DNA of 64,000 nucleotides from Cellulomonas chitinilytica (lineage in GTDB: Bacteria; Actinomycetota; Actinomycetes; Actinomycetales; Cellulomonadaceae), in assembly GCF_016862675.1 (NCBI RefSeq), contig NZ_BONK01000013.1, forward strand, positions 109,418 through 173,417, read 5' to 3'. The first letter of the stretch is position 1; each line of letters opens with the position of its first letter. The position numbers and the translations under genes are program-made. The notes beneath the pieces were generated by a model. That model had not been told where the DNA came from. It worked only from the letters and a program-made list of their open reading frames with translations, and searched no databases. This document shows positions 15,801 to 27,283 of the stretch, in pieces.

Positions 15801-17297
15801 ATGAGCACGACGTTCGACCCCACCCCGTCCGTCGCCGCGACGCGCGACGTCCGGGTCCGAGCCGTGGGACGCGGCGAGGCCGGCGTGCGGGCTCTCGGTG
15901 TCGCGGTGCCCGCCACCGGAGCCGTCCCGGAGGCCGTCGGGCTGTCCCGTGAGGGGCTCGCCGCATGGGGCTTCACGGGCAAGGCCGGCAGCACGTTCAC
16001 GGTCGCACGGCCCGACACGCCGGTGGTCGCCGTCGGGGTCGGCGCGCCCGACGACGTCACGACGGCCGTCCTGCGTGACGCAGCAGCGGCGTTCGGGCGT
16101 GCGGCGGCCCGCGAGGCGGTCCTCGTGACGGACCTGGCGGCGGTGCCGGCGAGCGACGGTGACACGGCGGCCGCCGCGCAGGCCGTCGTCGAGGGGGTGC
16201 TCCTGGGCCGGTACCGCTACGACGTGCTGCGCTCGTCGTCGGACGCGGTGGCCGTGAGCGAGGTCGTCCTGGTCGTCGACGGCGACGTGGCCGACGCGCA
16301 GCAGGGTGCCGAGCGCGGGCTCGTGCTCGCCCGGGCCGCGGCGCTGTCCCGCGACCTCGCGGGCACCCCGGCGGGGCACCTCACGGCCCCCGGGCTCGCC
16401 GACGTGGCGACGCGCCTCGCCGCGGCGACGGGCCTGCAGATCGAGGTCCACGACAAGGCGGCGCTCGTCGAGCTGGGGTGCGGGGGACTGCTCGGCGTGA
16501 ACGCCGGGTCGGTGGAGGAGCCGCGCATGATCGTCCTGCGCTACGTGCCGGACTCCGGCGCGGACGGCCACCTCGGCTTCGTCGGCAAGGGGATCACCTA
16601 CGACTCGGGCGGCATCAGCCTGAAGCCGTCGAACGCGATGCACGCCGCGATGAAGATGGACATGAGCGGTGCCGGGGCGGTGCTCGCCGCGATGACGGTG
16701 CTGCGAGAGCTCGCCGTGCCCGTCCGGGTCAGCGCGTACCTGGCCTGCACGGACAACATGCCGTCGGGGTCCGCGACGAAGCTCGGCGACGTGCTCACCA
16801 CACGCAGCGGCCGCACCATCGAGGTCGTCAACACCGACGCCGAGGGGCGCCTCGTGATGGCCGACGCGATCGCGCTCGCCCGGGAGGCCGGCGTCGACGC
16901 GATCGTCGACATCGCGACCCTCACGGGCGCCTGCCTGGCGGCGCTCGGCCCGCTCAGCGCCGGCCTGATCGGCAACGACGACACCATGGCGGAGGTGGTG
17001 GAGGCTGCCGCGGAGCGCACCGACGAGCGCGTCTGGCGGCTCCCGCTCGACCGGCGCTACCGGCCCTGGATGGAGTCGGAGGTCGCCGACATCAAGAACC
17101 TCGGCGGCGAGTTCGCGGGCGCCATCACCGCTGCGCTGTTCCTCGCCGAGTGGGTGGGCGACGTGCCGTGGGCGCACCTCGACATCGCGGGGCCCATGCG
17201 CTCCGAGAAGGACGACGCGTGGCGGACCAAGGGCGCGACCGGGTACGGCGCCCGCCTGCTCGCCGAGGTCGCGGCCGGCTGGGCGGCGACCCGCTAG
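15801..17297 (+). CDS. pepA: Leucyl aminopeptidase (M17 family)
   Basis: This cytosolic aminopeptidase has two metal ions and 498 residues from ATG 15801. The catalytic half shows GKGITYDSGGISLKPS (metal and catalytic Lys region), MKMDMSGAGAVLAAM and the M17 signature NTDAEGRLVMADA. The N-terminal half is the variable macro-like domain. An in-frame ATG at 15762 exists, but a TACGGT -10 box at 15754-15759 sits directly before it, and AGGGAG precedes 15801, so 15801 is preferred. The gene is convergent with the AbgT transporter, their stop codons overlapping. Confidence 0.92.
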   Translation: MSTTFDPTPSVAATRDVRVRAVGRGEAGVRALGVAVPATGAVPEAVGLSREGLAAWGFTGKAGSTFTVARPDTPVVAVGVGAPDDVTTAVLRDAAAAFGRAAAREAVLVTDLAAVPASDGDTAAAAQAVVEGVLLGRYRYDVLRSSSDAVAVSEVVLVVDGDVADAQQGAERGLVLARAAALSRDLAGTPAGHLTAPGLADVATRLAAATGLQIEVHDKAALVELGCGGLLGVNAGSVEEPRMIVLRYVPDSGADGHLGFVGKGITYDSGGISLKPSNAMHAAMKMDMSGAGAVLAAMTVLRELAVPVRVSAYLACTDNMPSGSATKLGDVLTTRSGRTIEVVNTDAEGRLVMADAIALAREAGVDAIVDIATLTGACLAALGPLSAGLIGNDDTMAEVVEAAAERTDERVWRLPLDRRYRPWMESEVADIKNLGGEFAGAITAALFLAEWVGDVPWAHLDIAGPMRSEKDDAWRTKGATGYGARLLAEVAAGWAATR

Positions 17298-18895
17298 TCG
17301 AGGTAGATGCTCCCGCCCGGGCCGAGCGGGATGCCCAGCAGGTACCAGACCACCAGCAGCGCGCTCCACGTGATCAGCAGCGCGACCGTGTACGGCAGCA
17401 TCAGCGAGATGATCGAGCCGACGCCGACCTTGCGCCGGTACCGCTCGGCGAAGATCACGATGAGCGCGAAGTACGGCATGAGCGGCGTGGCGACGTTCAC
17501 CGGCGAGTCGCCGACGCGGTAGGCCGCCATCGCCAGGTCCGGCGAGATCCCGAGCTGGATGAACAGCGGGACGAACACGGGCGCGAAGATCGCCCACTTC
17601 GGCACCACGCCGCCGATGAAGATGTCGATCACCGCGGTCATCGCGATCAGCCCGATGATCAGCCACACCGTGCTGAGGTTCGCGGACTCGAGGGAGTCGG
17701 CCATGTTGACGGCGACGATGGTGCCGAGGTTCGAGTAGTTGAAGTACGCGATGAACTGGCTGATCACCAGGAGCAGGAAGATCAGGCCGGACAGGTTCGA
17801 GATCGTCTTCGTCATCGGGTTGATGACGTCCATCGAGCTCTTCACGGTGCCGGCGCCCCTGCCGTAGCAGAGCCCCATCACGAAGAAGAACAGCAGGATC
17901 AGGAAGATGATGCTGTTCAGCAGCGGCGACTGCTCGATGAGGCTGCCGGTCTCGGGGTTGCGCAGGGGCGCGTCGGGCGGCAGCGACAGCGCCAGGACGA
18001 GCACGAGGCACCCGAGCAGCCCCCAGAACGCCCACCGCAGACCGTTGCGCTCCTGCCCGGTCAGGTCGCCCGACGCGGGCGCCGGGGCCGGACCGACCTC
18101 GGGGTCGTCGGAGGCGGGCGCCTCGTCCGCGCGGTACGGGCCCAGGCGCGGCTCGACGACCTTCTCCGTGAGGATCGTCGCGACGATCGTGACCAGGAGC
18201 GTCGAGACGATGCCGAAGAACAGGTTGCCCGTGATCGACACGTGGTTGGCCGGGTCGACGATCGACTCGTTGGTGATCTCCGCCAGCATCCCGTCCACGG
18301 GGGTGATGAGGATGTTCACCGCGAAGCCGCCACCCACGCCCGCGAACGCGGCTGCGAGGCCGGCGAGCGGGTGCCGACCCAGGGAGTAGAACACCGCGGC
18401 GGCCAGCGGGATCAGCACCAGGTAGCCGGCGTCCGTCGCGATCGACGAGAGCACGCCGAGCAGCACGATGCTGAACGTCACGAACCGCGCCGGGGTCACC
18501 TTGACCAGGCGCTTGATGAACGCCCCGATCAGGCCGACCTCCTCGGCGAGCCCCACCCCGATCATCGCGACGAGGATCACGCCCACCACGCCGAACCCGT
18601 TGAAGTTCGCCACGGCCGACGTGAAGATGAACCGGATCCCGTCCGCGTCGAGCAGGCTCTGCGCCTGCACCGTGACCGTCTCCACCTGGTCGGAGCCGAG
18701 CTGCGCCTGCTCGAACGTGACCTCCGTGCCCGCGGCCTGGAACACGGCCGACAGGATGATGATCAGCGCGATGAGCGCCAGGAAGATGATGACCGGGTGC
18801 GGGACCTTGTTGCCCGCGCGCTCCACCGCGTCGAGCACCCGCTGCAGACCGGACCGGGCAGGAACCGTCTCGACCGTGCTCTCTCGCGTTCTCAC
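17294..18895 (-). CDS. AbgT-family transporter (p-aminobenzoyl-glutamate/drug efflux type)
   Basis: The 533-residue membrane protein begins with a charged stretch, then NKVPHPVIIFLALIALIII, a characteristic first helix of AbgT proteins. Later come many helices and the family segments GVGLAEEVGLIGAFIK, ATDAGYLVLIPLAAAVF and PKWAIFAPVFVPLFIQLG. AbgT proteins import p-aminobenzoyl-glutamate or export sulphonamides; which applies here is not decided by sequence. AGGAGG lies 6 nt before the GTG at 18895. Longer in-frame starts would run into tRNA-Arg and are rejected. Confidence 0.88.
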   Translation of the reverse strand: MRTRESTVETVPARSGLQRVLDAVERAGNKVPHPVIIFLALIALIIILSAVFQAAGTEVTFEQAQLGSDQVETVTVQAQSLLDADGIRFIFTSAVANFNGFGVVGVILVAMIGVGLAEEVGLIGAFIKRLVKVTPARFVTFSIVLLGVLSSIATDAGYLVLIPLAAAVFYSLGRHPLAGLAAAFAGVGGGFAVNILITPVDGMLAEITNESIVDPANHVSITGNLFFGIVSTLLVTIVATILTEKVVEPRLGPYRADEAPASDDPEVGPAPAPASGDLTGQERNGLRWAFWGLLGCLVLVLALSLPPDAPLRNPETGSLIEQSPLLNSIIFLILLFFFVMGLCYGRGAGTVKSSMDVINPMTKTISNLSGLIFLLLVISQFIAYFNYSNLGTIVAVNMADSLESANLSTVWLIIGLIAMTAVIDIFIGGVVPKWAIFAPVFVPLFIQLGISPDLAMAAYRVGDSPVNVATPLMPYFALIVIFAERYRRKVGVGSIISLMLPYTVALLITWSALLVVWYLLGIPLGPGGSIYLD

Positions 18896-19027
18896 TCGCT
18901 GCCTCCTGGCGAGGGGTCCTGTGACCAGGACCGACAGGAGCGACGCTAGCGCCCGACCGGGACGGAAGGGATGCCGGGAGCGAGTTTCGACACGAGCGAT
19001 GGTGGTGCGATGCCCTCGCTCGAGCGG

Positions 19028-19100
19028 CGCCCCCGGCAGGACTCGAACCTGCAACCGACGGATTAGAAGGCCGTTGCTCTATCCGTTGAGCTACGGGGGC
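19028..19100 (-). tRNA. tRNA-Arg (anticodon TCT)
   Basis: On the minus strand the acceptor GCCCCCG (19100-19094) pairs with CGGGGGC (19035-19029), with the discriminator at 19028. The D arm is GCTC...GAGC, the anticodon loop is CTTCTAA with TCT, and the T arm is GCAGGTTCGAGTCCTGC. CCA is not encoded. The last pair of the anticodon stem (31-39) reads C opposite T, a mismatch. Confidence 0.95.
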
Positions 19101-19261
19101 CTGAGGTGCGCGCCCAGCCTAGACGGGTCCGGCAGCCGTTGTGAGGCCCGCCGAACCCGTTCGGCGGCATGCCGGCGGATCGTCCGGGTTCGTCCCGGAC
19201 AGGACAGATTCTCCGCGCGTTGCGTTTGGCCTGGTCAGATGCGCCCGGGACAATGGGCCCC

Positions 19262-21031
19262 GTGAGCGCGCAGCCCGGCACCGTGCCAGCGCAGCCAGCG
19301 AACCCTGCGCTCGTGGCGCAGCAGCCCCTGGCGGTCCGTGCGCGCCACGCGGCGAGCGACCCTCGTGAGGTGCTGGCCAGGCCGCTCGCGGCGCAGTCGC
19401 TGCTCGATGCCGTCAAGGACCTGCACCGGGACGTGGAACGTACCCGGTTCCCGCTCGACCTCGACGGCACGGCGTCCGCGCGACAGTCCCGGGCGCGTCT
19501 CGTGGACCAGCTCGGCGAGCACCTGGTGCCCCGGCTGACGGAGCTGTCGGCGCCGGCCGTGGTGGTGGTGTCCGGTTCGACGGGTGCGGGGAAGTCGACC
19601 CTCGTGAACTCGTTGGTCGGACGCGAGGTGAGCCAGGCGGGCGTGCTGCGTCCGACCACCCGCCAGCCCGTCCTCGTGCACCACCCGCTCGACACCGAGC
19701 TGCTCTCGCACCACCCGGTGCTCGAGTCCGTGCAGGTCGTCGCCGACGAGAACGTGCCGCGGGGCATCGCGCTGCTGGACGCGCCCGACCTCGACTCCGT
19801 GCTCGAGTCGAACCGTGAGCAGGCGCACCGGCTGCTCGAGGCCGCCGACCTGTGGCTGTTCGTGACGACGGCGGCCCGGTACGGCGACGCGCTGCCGTGG
19901 AAGGTGCTCGAGGCGGCGGTGGAGCGCGGCACGTCGATCGCGATGGTGCTCAACCGGGTCCCGCCCGTGTCCCTGCCGACCGTGCGCGGCGACCTGCTGG
20001 AGCGGCTGCGCGGGCACGGCCTGGCGGGGTCGCCGCTGTTCGTCGTGCCGGACCTCGGCCCGCACGAAGGGCTGCTCGCACCCGCGGTCGTCGCCCCGGT
20101 GCAGCGCTGGCTCATGATGCTGGCCGGGCCGGACCGTTCGCGGACCGTGATCGGCCGCACCCTGCGCGGGTCCTTGGCGGCGCTGCGGCCGTGGGTCGAC
20201 GAGCTCGCCGAGGCGGTGCAGGCCCAGGCGGACGCCGCCGTCCGCATCGGCCGTGCGCTGGACGAGGCCGTGGACGGACCCGCAGGGCAGGCGGCGGCGT
20301 CGCTGCGCGGCGGGGCGCTCGCCGACGGTGCGGTGCGCGCCCGGTGGGCCGAGCTGACCACCGACGGCGCGGTGCTCGCCGACGTCGTCCGCTCGTCCGG
20401 ACGCATCCGCGGCTCCGCGCGTGACGGCCGAGCGCGGTCCGCCGCCGTCGCGCCGCTCGTGGAGGACCTCACGCGCTCGGCCGCGGCGTCGCTCGCGGCG
20501 GCGGGCGCGCACGCGGAGGACGTGCTGCGCGCGGCCCTCACGGGGCCCGGGGCGCCGCACGGCGGTGCGTCGGTCGACGCGGCGTGGAGCAGCGAGGGGC
20601 TGCGCCGCACCCGCGTGCACGCCGCGGACCTGTCGGCCCGGGGATGGACGTCGCAGGGGGCCCGGGCCGTGCGCGCCGCGCTCGTCGCGGGACCGCCGGA
20701 CGACGACCGTCCGCGGCGCGCGCGGGACGTGGCGCGGGAGGCGAAGCGCCGCGAGAAGGCGGAGCGCGCGCTCGGCGAGGCCGGGCTCGGCGCCGTCGCG
20801 CTCGCTGGCGCGGCGGGCGTCGACGAGGCGCGGGACCTGCTCGTCGACCTGCTCGGCAGCGCCGGGGAGCAGGCCGTCACGGAGCTGCGGTCCGACCTCG
20901 GCGACCGGGTCCTCGCGCAGGTCGCGCTGGAACGGACGTCCGTCGGCGGGGTGCTCGACGACCCCGACCTGGCCGAGGACGCCGCGTCGCGGCTGCGCCT
21001 GCGGCTCGCCGTGCTGAAGGGACTGACGTGA
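19262..21031 (+). CDS. Dynamin-like/P-loop GTPase, first member of pair 1
   Basis: The 589-residue protein has a GTPase domain in its first half: P-loop GSTGAGKST (105-113), switch-like LRPTTRQPVLVHH, a G3-like LLDAPDLDSV (D-x-P-D rather than D-x-x-G), and a weak G4 at LNRVPP. The second half is Ala/Arg-rich and helical, as in bacterial dynamin-like proteins, with one weak hydrophobic stretch near GLGAVALAGAAG. The role is not known; family members act in membrane remodelling or division. It overlaps the second GTPase by 4 bp (GTGA). GACAAT lies 7 nt before GTG 19262, with TTGGCC 17 nt further up, which supports this start. A close paralogue lies at 25415. Confidence 0.8.
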   Translation: MSAQPGTVPAQPANPALVAQQPLAVRARHAASDPREVLARPLAAQSLLDAVKDLHRDVERTRFPLDLDGTASARQSRARLVDQLGEHLVPRLTELSAPAVVVVSGSTGAGKSTLVNSLVGREVSQAGVLRPTTRQPVLVHHPLDTELLSHHPVLESVQVVADENVPRGIALLDAPDLDSVLESNREQAHRLLEAADLWLFVTTAARYGDALPWKVLEAAVERGTSIAMVLNRVPPVSLPTVRGDLLERLRGHGLAGSPLFVVPDLGPHEGLLAPAVVAPVQRWLMMLAGPDRSRTVIGRTLRGSLAALRPWVDELAEAVQAQADAAVRIGRALDEAVDGPAGQAAASLRGGALADGAVRARWAELTTDGAVLADVVRSSGRIRGSARDGRARSAAVAPLVEDLTRSAAASLAAAGAHAEDVLRAALTGPGAPHGGASVDAAWSSEGLRRTRVHAADLSARGWTSQGARAVRAALVAGPPDDDRPRRARDVAREAKRREKAERALGEAGLGAVALAGAAGVDEARDLLVDLLGSAGEQAVTELRSDLGDRVLAQVALERTSVGGVLDDPDLAEDAASRLRLRLAVLKGLT

Positions 21032-22602
21032 CCGGGGCCCACACCAGGCAGGGCGACGACGCGGCCGGCACCGGTCCGTCGTCGACGACGTCGTCCGGCG
21101 AGCACCACGGGGTGCACCGCGACGTGCTGCACGGCGTCCTGCACGGCCGCGAGACGGAGCTGCTGCACGCGCGCGTCGACGCGCTCGACGCGGCCCTGGT
21201 GGTCGGTGGCACGCGGCTCGACGAGCCGGTCGTCGGTCGCGTCGTGTCGGCCGTGGACCGGGTGCGGGAGCGTCTCGAGCTCGGCGTAGACCACACGGTC
21301 GTCGCCCTGGTCGGTGGCACGGGATCCGGCAAGTCCAGCCTGTTCAACGCGATCAGCGGCCTGCAGTTCGCGGACGTCGGGGTCAAGCGGCCGACGACGT
21401 CCGAGGTGACGGCCTGCGTGTGGGGCGAGGACGGCGGCCCGCTGCTCGACTGGCTCGGCGTCGTGCCGGACCGCCGCATCGAGCGCGAGAGCCTGCTCGA
21501 CGGGGAGTCCGAGGCGGTGCTGCGGGGCCTGGTGCTGCTGGACCTGCCGGACCACGACTCGATCGCGCCCGAGCACCGGGAGACCGTCGACCGGATGCTC
21601 CCGCAGGCCGACGTGCTCGTCTGGGTCGTGGACCCCCAGAAGTACGCCGACGACGCGCTGCACACCGGCTACCTGCGGGGGCTGGTCGGGCACGAGGCGT
21701 CGATGCTGGTGGTGCTCAACCAGGTCGACACCGTGCCGTCGGACGTGCGGCCCGAGCTCGCGCGGGACGTCGCGAGGCTGCTCGTGGACGACGGCCTGGT
21801 CGGCGTCCCGGTGCACGAGGTGTCGGCGCGGACCGGTGAGGGCGTGGCGGGTCTGCGTGCCCGGCTCGCGGCGGGCGTCGAGACGCGGTCGCTCGCGGCA
21901 CGTCGCGCCGGTGCGGAGGTCCACGACGCCGCGGGTCTGCTGGCCGCGCAGGTCGCGGCGAGCGAGCCGCCGCCGTCCGCGCTCTCGGTCGGGGAGGTCG
22001 TCGACACGTTGTCGGACGCCGCCGGGCTGACGGCCGTCGCGGGCGCGGTCGCCGCCGTGGTGCGGGGTGGCTCGTCCGACCGTCCCGCGTTCGGCGCGGT
22101 GCAGGAGGACGCGGTCGGGCTGGCGCGCAGCGCGTGGCTCGACGCGGTCGCACCGAGCCTGCCGCGGCGCTGGGCGCAGGACGTGTCGAGCCGCGTCGCG
22201 ACGACCGCGGAGCTCCGGCTCGCGGTGACGGACGCCCTCACGCAGGTCACGGTGGCGGCGCGGCGGTCGGTGCTGGCGGCGTGGCTCGTCGTCCTCGCGC
22301 TGCTGCTCGGTCTCGGTGCCGTCGTGGTCGGCGGGGTCGCGCTCGGGTCCGGGATGTCGTCGGTCCGGGCCAACCCGTGGGCTCCCGTGGTCGCGGGGGT
22401 GCTGGTGGTCGCGGCGGTGCTGGTCGCGGTCGCGGCGGCGTCGACGCGGCGTGCGGCGGCCCGGCGCCGGGCCGCGCGGGTGCTGCGGGACGGCCGGTCC
22501 GCGCTCGACGGGGTGGCCCGCGTGCGGCTGCTCGAGCCGACGCAGGCCGTCCTCGCGGAGCACCGGCGGGTGCGCGAGCTCGTCGCGAGCGCCCGGGACT
22601 GA
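21028..22602 (+). CDS. Membrane-anchored P-loop GTPase, second member of pair 1
   Basis: The 524-residue protein has a P-loop GGTGSGKSS (from 96), RPTTSEV, a G3-like LLDLPDHDSI and G4 LNQVD, then SARTGEG as G5, so the GTPase set is more complete than in its partner. Two long hydrophobic segments (SVLAAWLVVLALLLGLGAVV and PWAPVVAGVLVVAAVLVAV) separate the GTPase part from a basic C-terminal tail. This topology suggests a membrane tether for the soluble partner encoded just upstream (4-bp overlap). It is paralogous to 27280-29052, with WVVDPQKYAD shared exactly. The partnership is inferred from gene order. Confidence 0.82.
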   Translation: MTGAHTRQGDDAAGTGPSSTTSSGEHHGVHRDVLHGVLHGRETELLHARVDALDAALVVGGTRLDEPVVGRVVSAVDRVRERLELGVDHTVVALVGGTGSGKSSLFNAISGLQFADVGVKRPTTSEVTACVWGEDGGPLLDWLGVVPDRRIERESLLDGESEAVLRGLVLLDLPDHDSIAPEHRETVDRMLPQADVLVWVVDPQKYADDALHTGYLRGLVGHEASMLVVLNQVDTVPSDVRPELARDVARLLVDDGLVGVPVHEVSARTGEGVAGLRARLAAGVETRSLAARRAGAEVHDAAGLLAAQVAASEPPPSALSVGEVVDTLSDAAGLTAVAGAVAAVVRGGSSDRPAFGAVQEDAVGLARSAWLDAVAPSLPRRWAQDVSSRVATTAELRLAVTDALTQVTVAARRSVLAAWLVVLALLLGLGAVVVGGVALGSGMSSVRANPWAPVVAGVLVVAAVLVAVAAASTRRAAARRRAARVLRDGRSALDGVARVRLLEPTQAVLAEHRRVRELVASARD

Positions 22603-22760
22603 TCGGGCCTCCGCTCGGGTTGTCGTCGAACCGCCCACAGCCCCCGCGGCGGCCGCCCGGGTCCCGGTCGGGCCGTCGACCCGAGCCGCAGCACGACGGC
22701 GTCGCCGACGCTGGCCGCACCCGTCCCGCAGCCCGCGGGACACGCGGCACGGAGGACGCC

Positions 22761-23282
22761 ATGAGCACGCACACCCTGGACCTGACCCTCGTCGGCTGGA
22801 TCGGCAGCGAGGTCCGCAACTACCCGAGCACGGACGGCTCCACGGAGTTCACCTCGTTCCGGATGGCCAGCACCCGGCGGTGGTTCGACCGCCGCGAGAA
22901 CGTCTGGAAGGACGGCCGGACCGAGTGGTTCACCGTCAAGCTGTGGCGGCAGGCCGCGCAGAACGCCGGGCACAGCCTGCGCAAGGGCGACCCGGTCGTG
23001 GTCCACGGCCGGCTGTCCACGGAGGAGTGGGCAGCCCCCGAGGGGCCGCGCACCACGCTCGTGATCGAGGCGTCCGCGGTCGGGCACGACCTCACCTTCG
23101 GCACGACGCACTTCCGTCGGACCCTCAGCCCCGCGGCCGCGGAGCAGGGGGCGGCCGAGGGTGCCGAGGCGCCGGCCGACGTCTCGGGGCTCGACGAGCT
23201 CGCCGACGAGGACGCGCTCGTCCCCGCCGAGGACGTGGCCGTCGAGCCCGAGGAGGTCCGGACGCTCGTCGGCGCACGCTGA
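22761..23282 (+). CDS. ssb: Single-stranded DNA-binding protein (SSB paralogue)
   Basis: The 173-residue protein has an N-terminal OB fold: VGWIGSEVRNY, FTSFRMAST, EWFTVKLWRQAAQNAG and KGDPVVVHGRLSTEEW. Its C-terminus is acidic but ends in EVRTLVGAR and lacks the DDxPF tip that recruits repair and replication proteins. It is therefore probably a secondary SSB (SsbB-like), not the essential one. GGAGG precedes the ATG. It sits 158 bp after GTPase pair 1 and before ettA. Confidence 0.85.
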   Translation: MSTHTLDLTLVGWIGSEVRNYPSTDGSTEFTSFRMASTRRWFDRRENVWKDGRTEWFTVKLWRQAAQNAGHSLRKGDPVVVHGRLSTEEWAAPEGPRTTLVIEASAVGHDLTFGTTHFRRTLSPAAAEQGAAEGAEAPADVSGLDELADEDALVPAEDVAVEPEEVRTLVGAR

Positions 23283-23336
23283 CAGGCGCCGACCAGCGCC
23301 GACGTCGTGGGGCCGGGTTCCCCAGCCGTGATCGCC

Positions 23337-23346
23337 TAGGCTGGGG
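23337..23346 (+). promoter_or_regulatory. Putative -10 box of ettA, overlapped by an inverted repeat
   Basis: TAGGCT (23337-23342) overlaps the right arm of CCCCAGCC...GGCTGGGG (23320-23327 and 23339-23346). This would leave a leader of about 145 nt before ettA. The -35 is not clear. A regulator or RNA structure might act here. Confidence 0.4.
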
Positions 23347-23493
23347 GACCGGCAACCACCATCCGACGACGCCCGACGTCGCCGCGGACGCCGCTGCGGG
23401 CAGGACCGTGAGCTGGAGACAGCCTCCCTGCCCCGCAGCGCCGCTCCGCACGCGCCGGTCGGGCACCTGAGCACCGAGGCGGACGAAGAGCCA

Positions 23494-25176
<1,683 letters not shown>

Positions 25177-25220
25177 CCCTGCCGGGCCGGGGTCGTCCCG
25201 CGGCCCGACAGGCGCACCCC

Positions 25221-25252
25221 GGAGGGGCCGTGACGGACGTCGCGGCCCCTCC
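25221..25252 (+). terminator. Intrinsic terminator after ettA
   Basis: GGAGGGGCCG and CGGCCCCTCC form a 10-bp stem closing a 12-nt loop, 44 nt after the ettA stop. It separates ettA from the second GTPase pair, which therefore needs its own promoter. Confidence 0.75.
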
Positions 25253-25414
25253 GCCGTCCCCGGGCGCTCGCGCGCCCGAGCGGTGACACCCACGGCCGGC
25301 AAGGTCGGAGCCCGCTGCCGCGGAGCCGTGCCGACGGGCGGACCGCACGCCCGCGCGGCATCCTGGGCCCCCAGGAGCGGCGTGTCCGAGCGTCGCCGGC
25401 GGGGGAGCGTGCGA

Positions 25415-27283
25415 GTGGCGGAGAACGAGGTCGCTGCCCTCGTCGACGCCGTCACCGGGCTGCACGCCGCGGTCGCGGACGTCGCGCTGCCTTTCGAGGT
25501 CGCGTCCGCGCCGGCAGCACGGGACGAGCACAGGCGGCTGCTGGAGCGGCTCGACGACCACCTGCTGCCACGGCTGCGGCACCCCGACGCACCGACGTTG
25601 CTCGTGGTCGGCGGATCCACGGGAGCGGGCAAGTCGACCCTGGTCAGCTCGCTCGTGGGCGAGGCGGTCAGCCCGGCGGGCGTGCTCCGGCCGACGACCC
25701 GCTGGCCGGTCCTCGTGCACCACCCCGACGACACGGACCAGTTCACGGGGGACCGGGTGCTGCCCGGGCTGCCCCGGGTCACCGGCGGTGGGACGGCCGA
25801 CGGCCGGGGCGTGCGGCTCGTCGCGACCCCGGCGGTGCCCCGCGGCATCGCCCTGCTCGACGCCCCCGACATCGACTCCGTGGAGGAGGCGAACCGCACG
25901 CTCGCGGTCCAGCTGCTCGGCGCCGGGGACGCGTGGCTGTTCGTGACGACGGCCGCCCGGTACGCGGACGCGGTGCCGTGGGAGCTGCTGGGGGACGCGG
26001 CGCGCCGACGGACCCACCTGGCCCTGGTGCTGGACCGGGTCGACGCCGCGGACGCGCCCGCGGTGGAGGCGCACCTGAGGGTGATGCTCGACGAGCGCGG
26101 GCTCCCCGGCACCCCCGTGCTGCTCGTCCCGGAGTCCCGCCCCGACGAGGACGGGCTGCTGCCCGAGAGCGCCGTCGCCGCCGTCGCGACCTGGGCGACC
26201 GCGCTCGCGTTCGACGCCGCGACCCGGGAGCGCGCGCTCGCCGAGACGCGCGACGGCTCCGCCCTGGAGGCCGCACGCGTGGCGCGGGCCCTGGCGGACG
26301 CCGCCGACGACCAGCGTGCGGCCGCGGACCGGCTGCGTGGCGCGGTCCTCGCGTCGTACGCGGCGGCGCGCGAGCTCGTCGCGGAGCGCACCGCCGACGG
26401 CTCGATGCTGCGCGGCGAGGTGCTGGCGCGGTGGCAGGACGTCGTCGGCACGGGGGAGTGGGTCCGGTCGATCGAGGGCGGCGTGGCGCGCCTGCGCGAC
26501 CGGGTCTCCGCGGCGGTGCGCGGCCGGCGCGCGGCGGACCCCGCGATCGTCGAGGCCGTCGGGCACGGGCTGGAGGCGGTCGTGCTGGACGCCGCCCAGG
26601 ACGCGGCGGAGCGTGCGCACGCCGACTGGTACCACGACCCCGCGGGCCACGCGCTGCTCGACGGTCTCGCGCTGTCGCGGGCGTCGGGCGACCTGCGTGA
26701 GCGCGTCGACGTGGCGGTGCGGGCCTGGCAGGGCGACGTCCTCGACCTGGTCCGGGCCGAGGGCGCCGGACGGCGCACCACCGCCCGTGCCCTGTCGTTC
26801 GGCGTCAACGGGCTCGGTGCGACGCTCATGGTCGCGGTGTTCGCGTCGACGGGCGGCCTCACGGGCGCCGAGGTGGGCATCTTCGGCGGGACGGCCCTGC
26901 TCGCCCAGCGGCTCCTGGAGGCGGTCTTCGGCGACGAGGCGGTCCGTCGCCTCACCAGGACGGCCCACGATCGTCTGGACGCACGCGTGGGCGGGCTGCT
27001 CGACGCGGAGACCGCGCGGTTCCTCGCACTCCTGGACCCGGTGGCGGCGCAGGTGCGCGACGGCGGTGCGGTGCGGTCACGGGCGTCCCTCGTCGAGGTC
27101 GCCGCCCGCGCCCTCGCCGCGGCCCCGCCGTCGCCGACCGACCGGCGGGAGCGCCCCGGCGGGACCGGTCTGCGCGGAGCCGTGCCGGGGGGCGTGCCGT
27201 CGGCGCGGGAGACGGACGAGACGGCCGACGGGCAGCAGCGTGCGGGACGGTGGCGCTGGTGGCGCCGCGGGCGGTCGGGATGA
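25415..27283 (+). CDS. Dynamin-like/P-loop GTPase, first member of pair 2
   Basis: The 622-residue protein is a paralogue of the GTPase at 19262. Shared features are P-loop GSTGAGKST (67-75), LRPTTRWPVLVHH, LLDAPDIDSV in place of D-x-x-G, and FVTTAARYADAVPW, with LDRVD as G4. Unlike the first copy it has a clear hydrophobic hairpin near 470-500 (LGATLMVAVFASTGG and VGIFGGTALLAQRLL), which may be a membrane paddle. The C-terminus is basic and Trp/Arg-rich. GGGGGAG lies 7 nt before the GTG at 25415; longer in-frame starts are possible. It overlaps the next GTPase by 4 bp. Confidence 0.8.
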   Translation: MAENEVAALVDAVTGLHAAVADVALPFEVASAPAARDEHRRLLERLDDHLLPRLRHPDAPTLLVVGGSTGAGKSTLVSSLVGEAVSPAGVLRPTTRWPVLVHHPDDTDQFTGDRVLPGLPRVTGGGTADGRGVRLVATPAVPRGIALLDAPDIDSVEEANRTLAVQLLGAGDAWLFVTTAARYADAVPWELLGDAARRRTHLALVLDRVDAADAPAVEAHLRVMLDERGLPGTPVLLVPESRPDEDGLLPESAVAAVATWATALAFDAATRERALAETRDGSALEAARVARALADAADDQRAAADRLRGAVLASYAAARELVAERTADGSMLRGEVLARWQDVVGTGEWVRSIEGGVARLRDRVSAAVRGRRAADPAIVEAVGHGLEAVVLDAAQDAAERAHADWYHDPAGHALLDGLALSRASGDLRERVDVAVRAWQGDVLDLVRAEGAGRRTTARALSFGVNGLGATLMVAVFASTGGLTGAEVGIFGGTALLAQRLLEAVFGDEAVRRLTRTAHDRLDARVGGLLDAETARFLALLDPVAAQVRDGGAVRSRASLVEVAARALAAAPPSPTDRRERPGGTGLRGAVPGGVPSARETDETADGQQRAGRWRWWRRGRSG

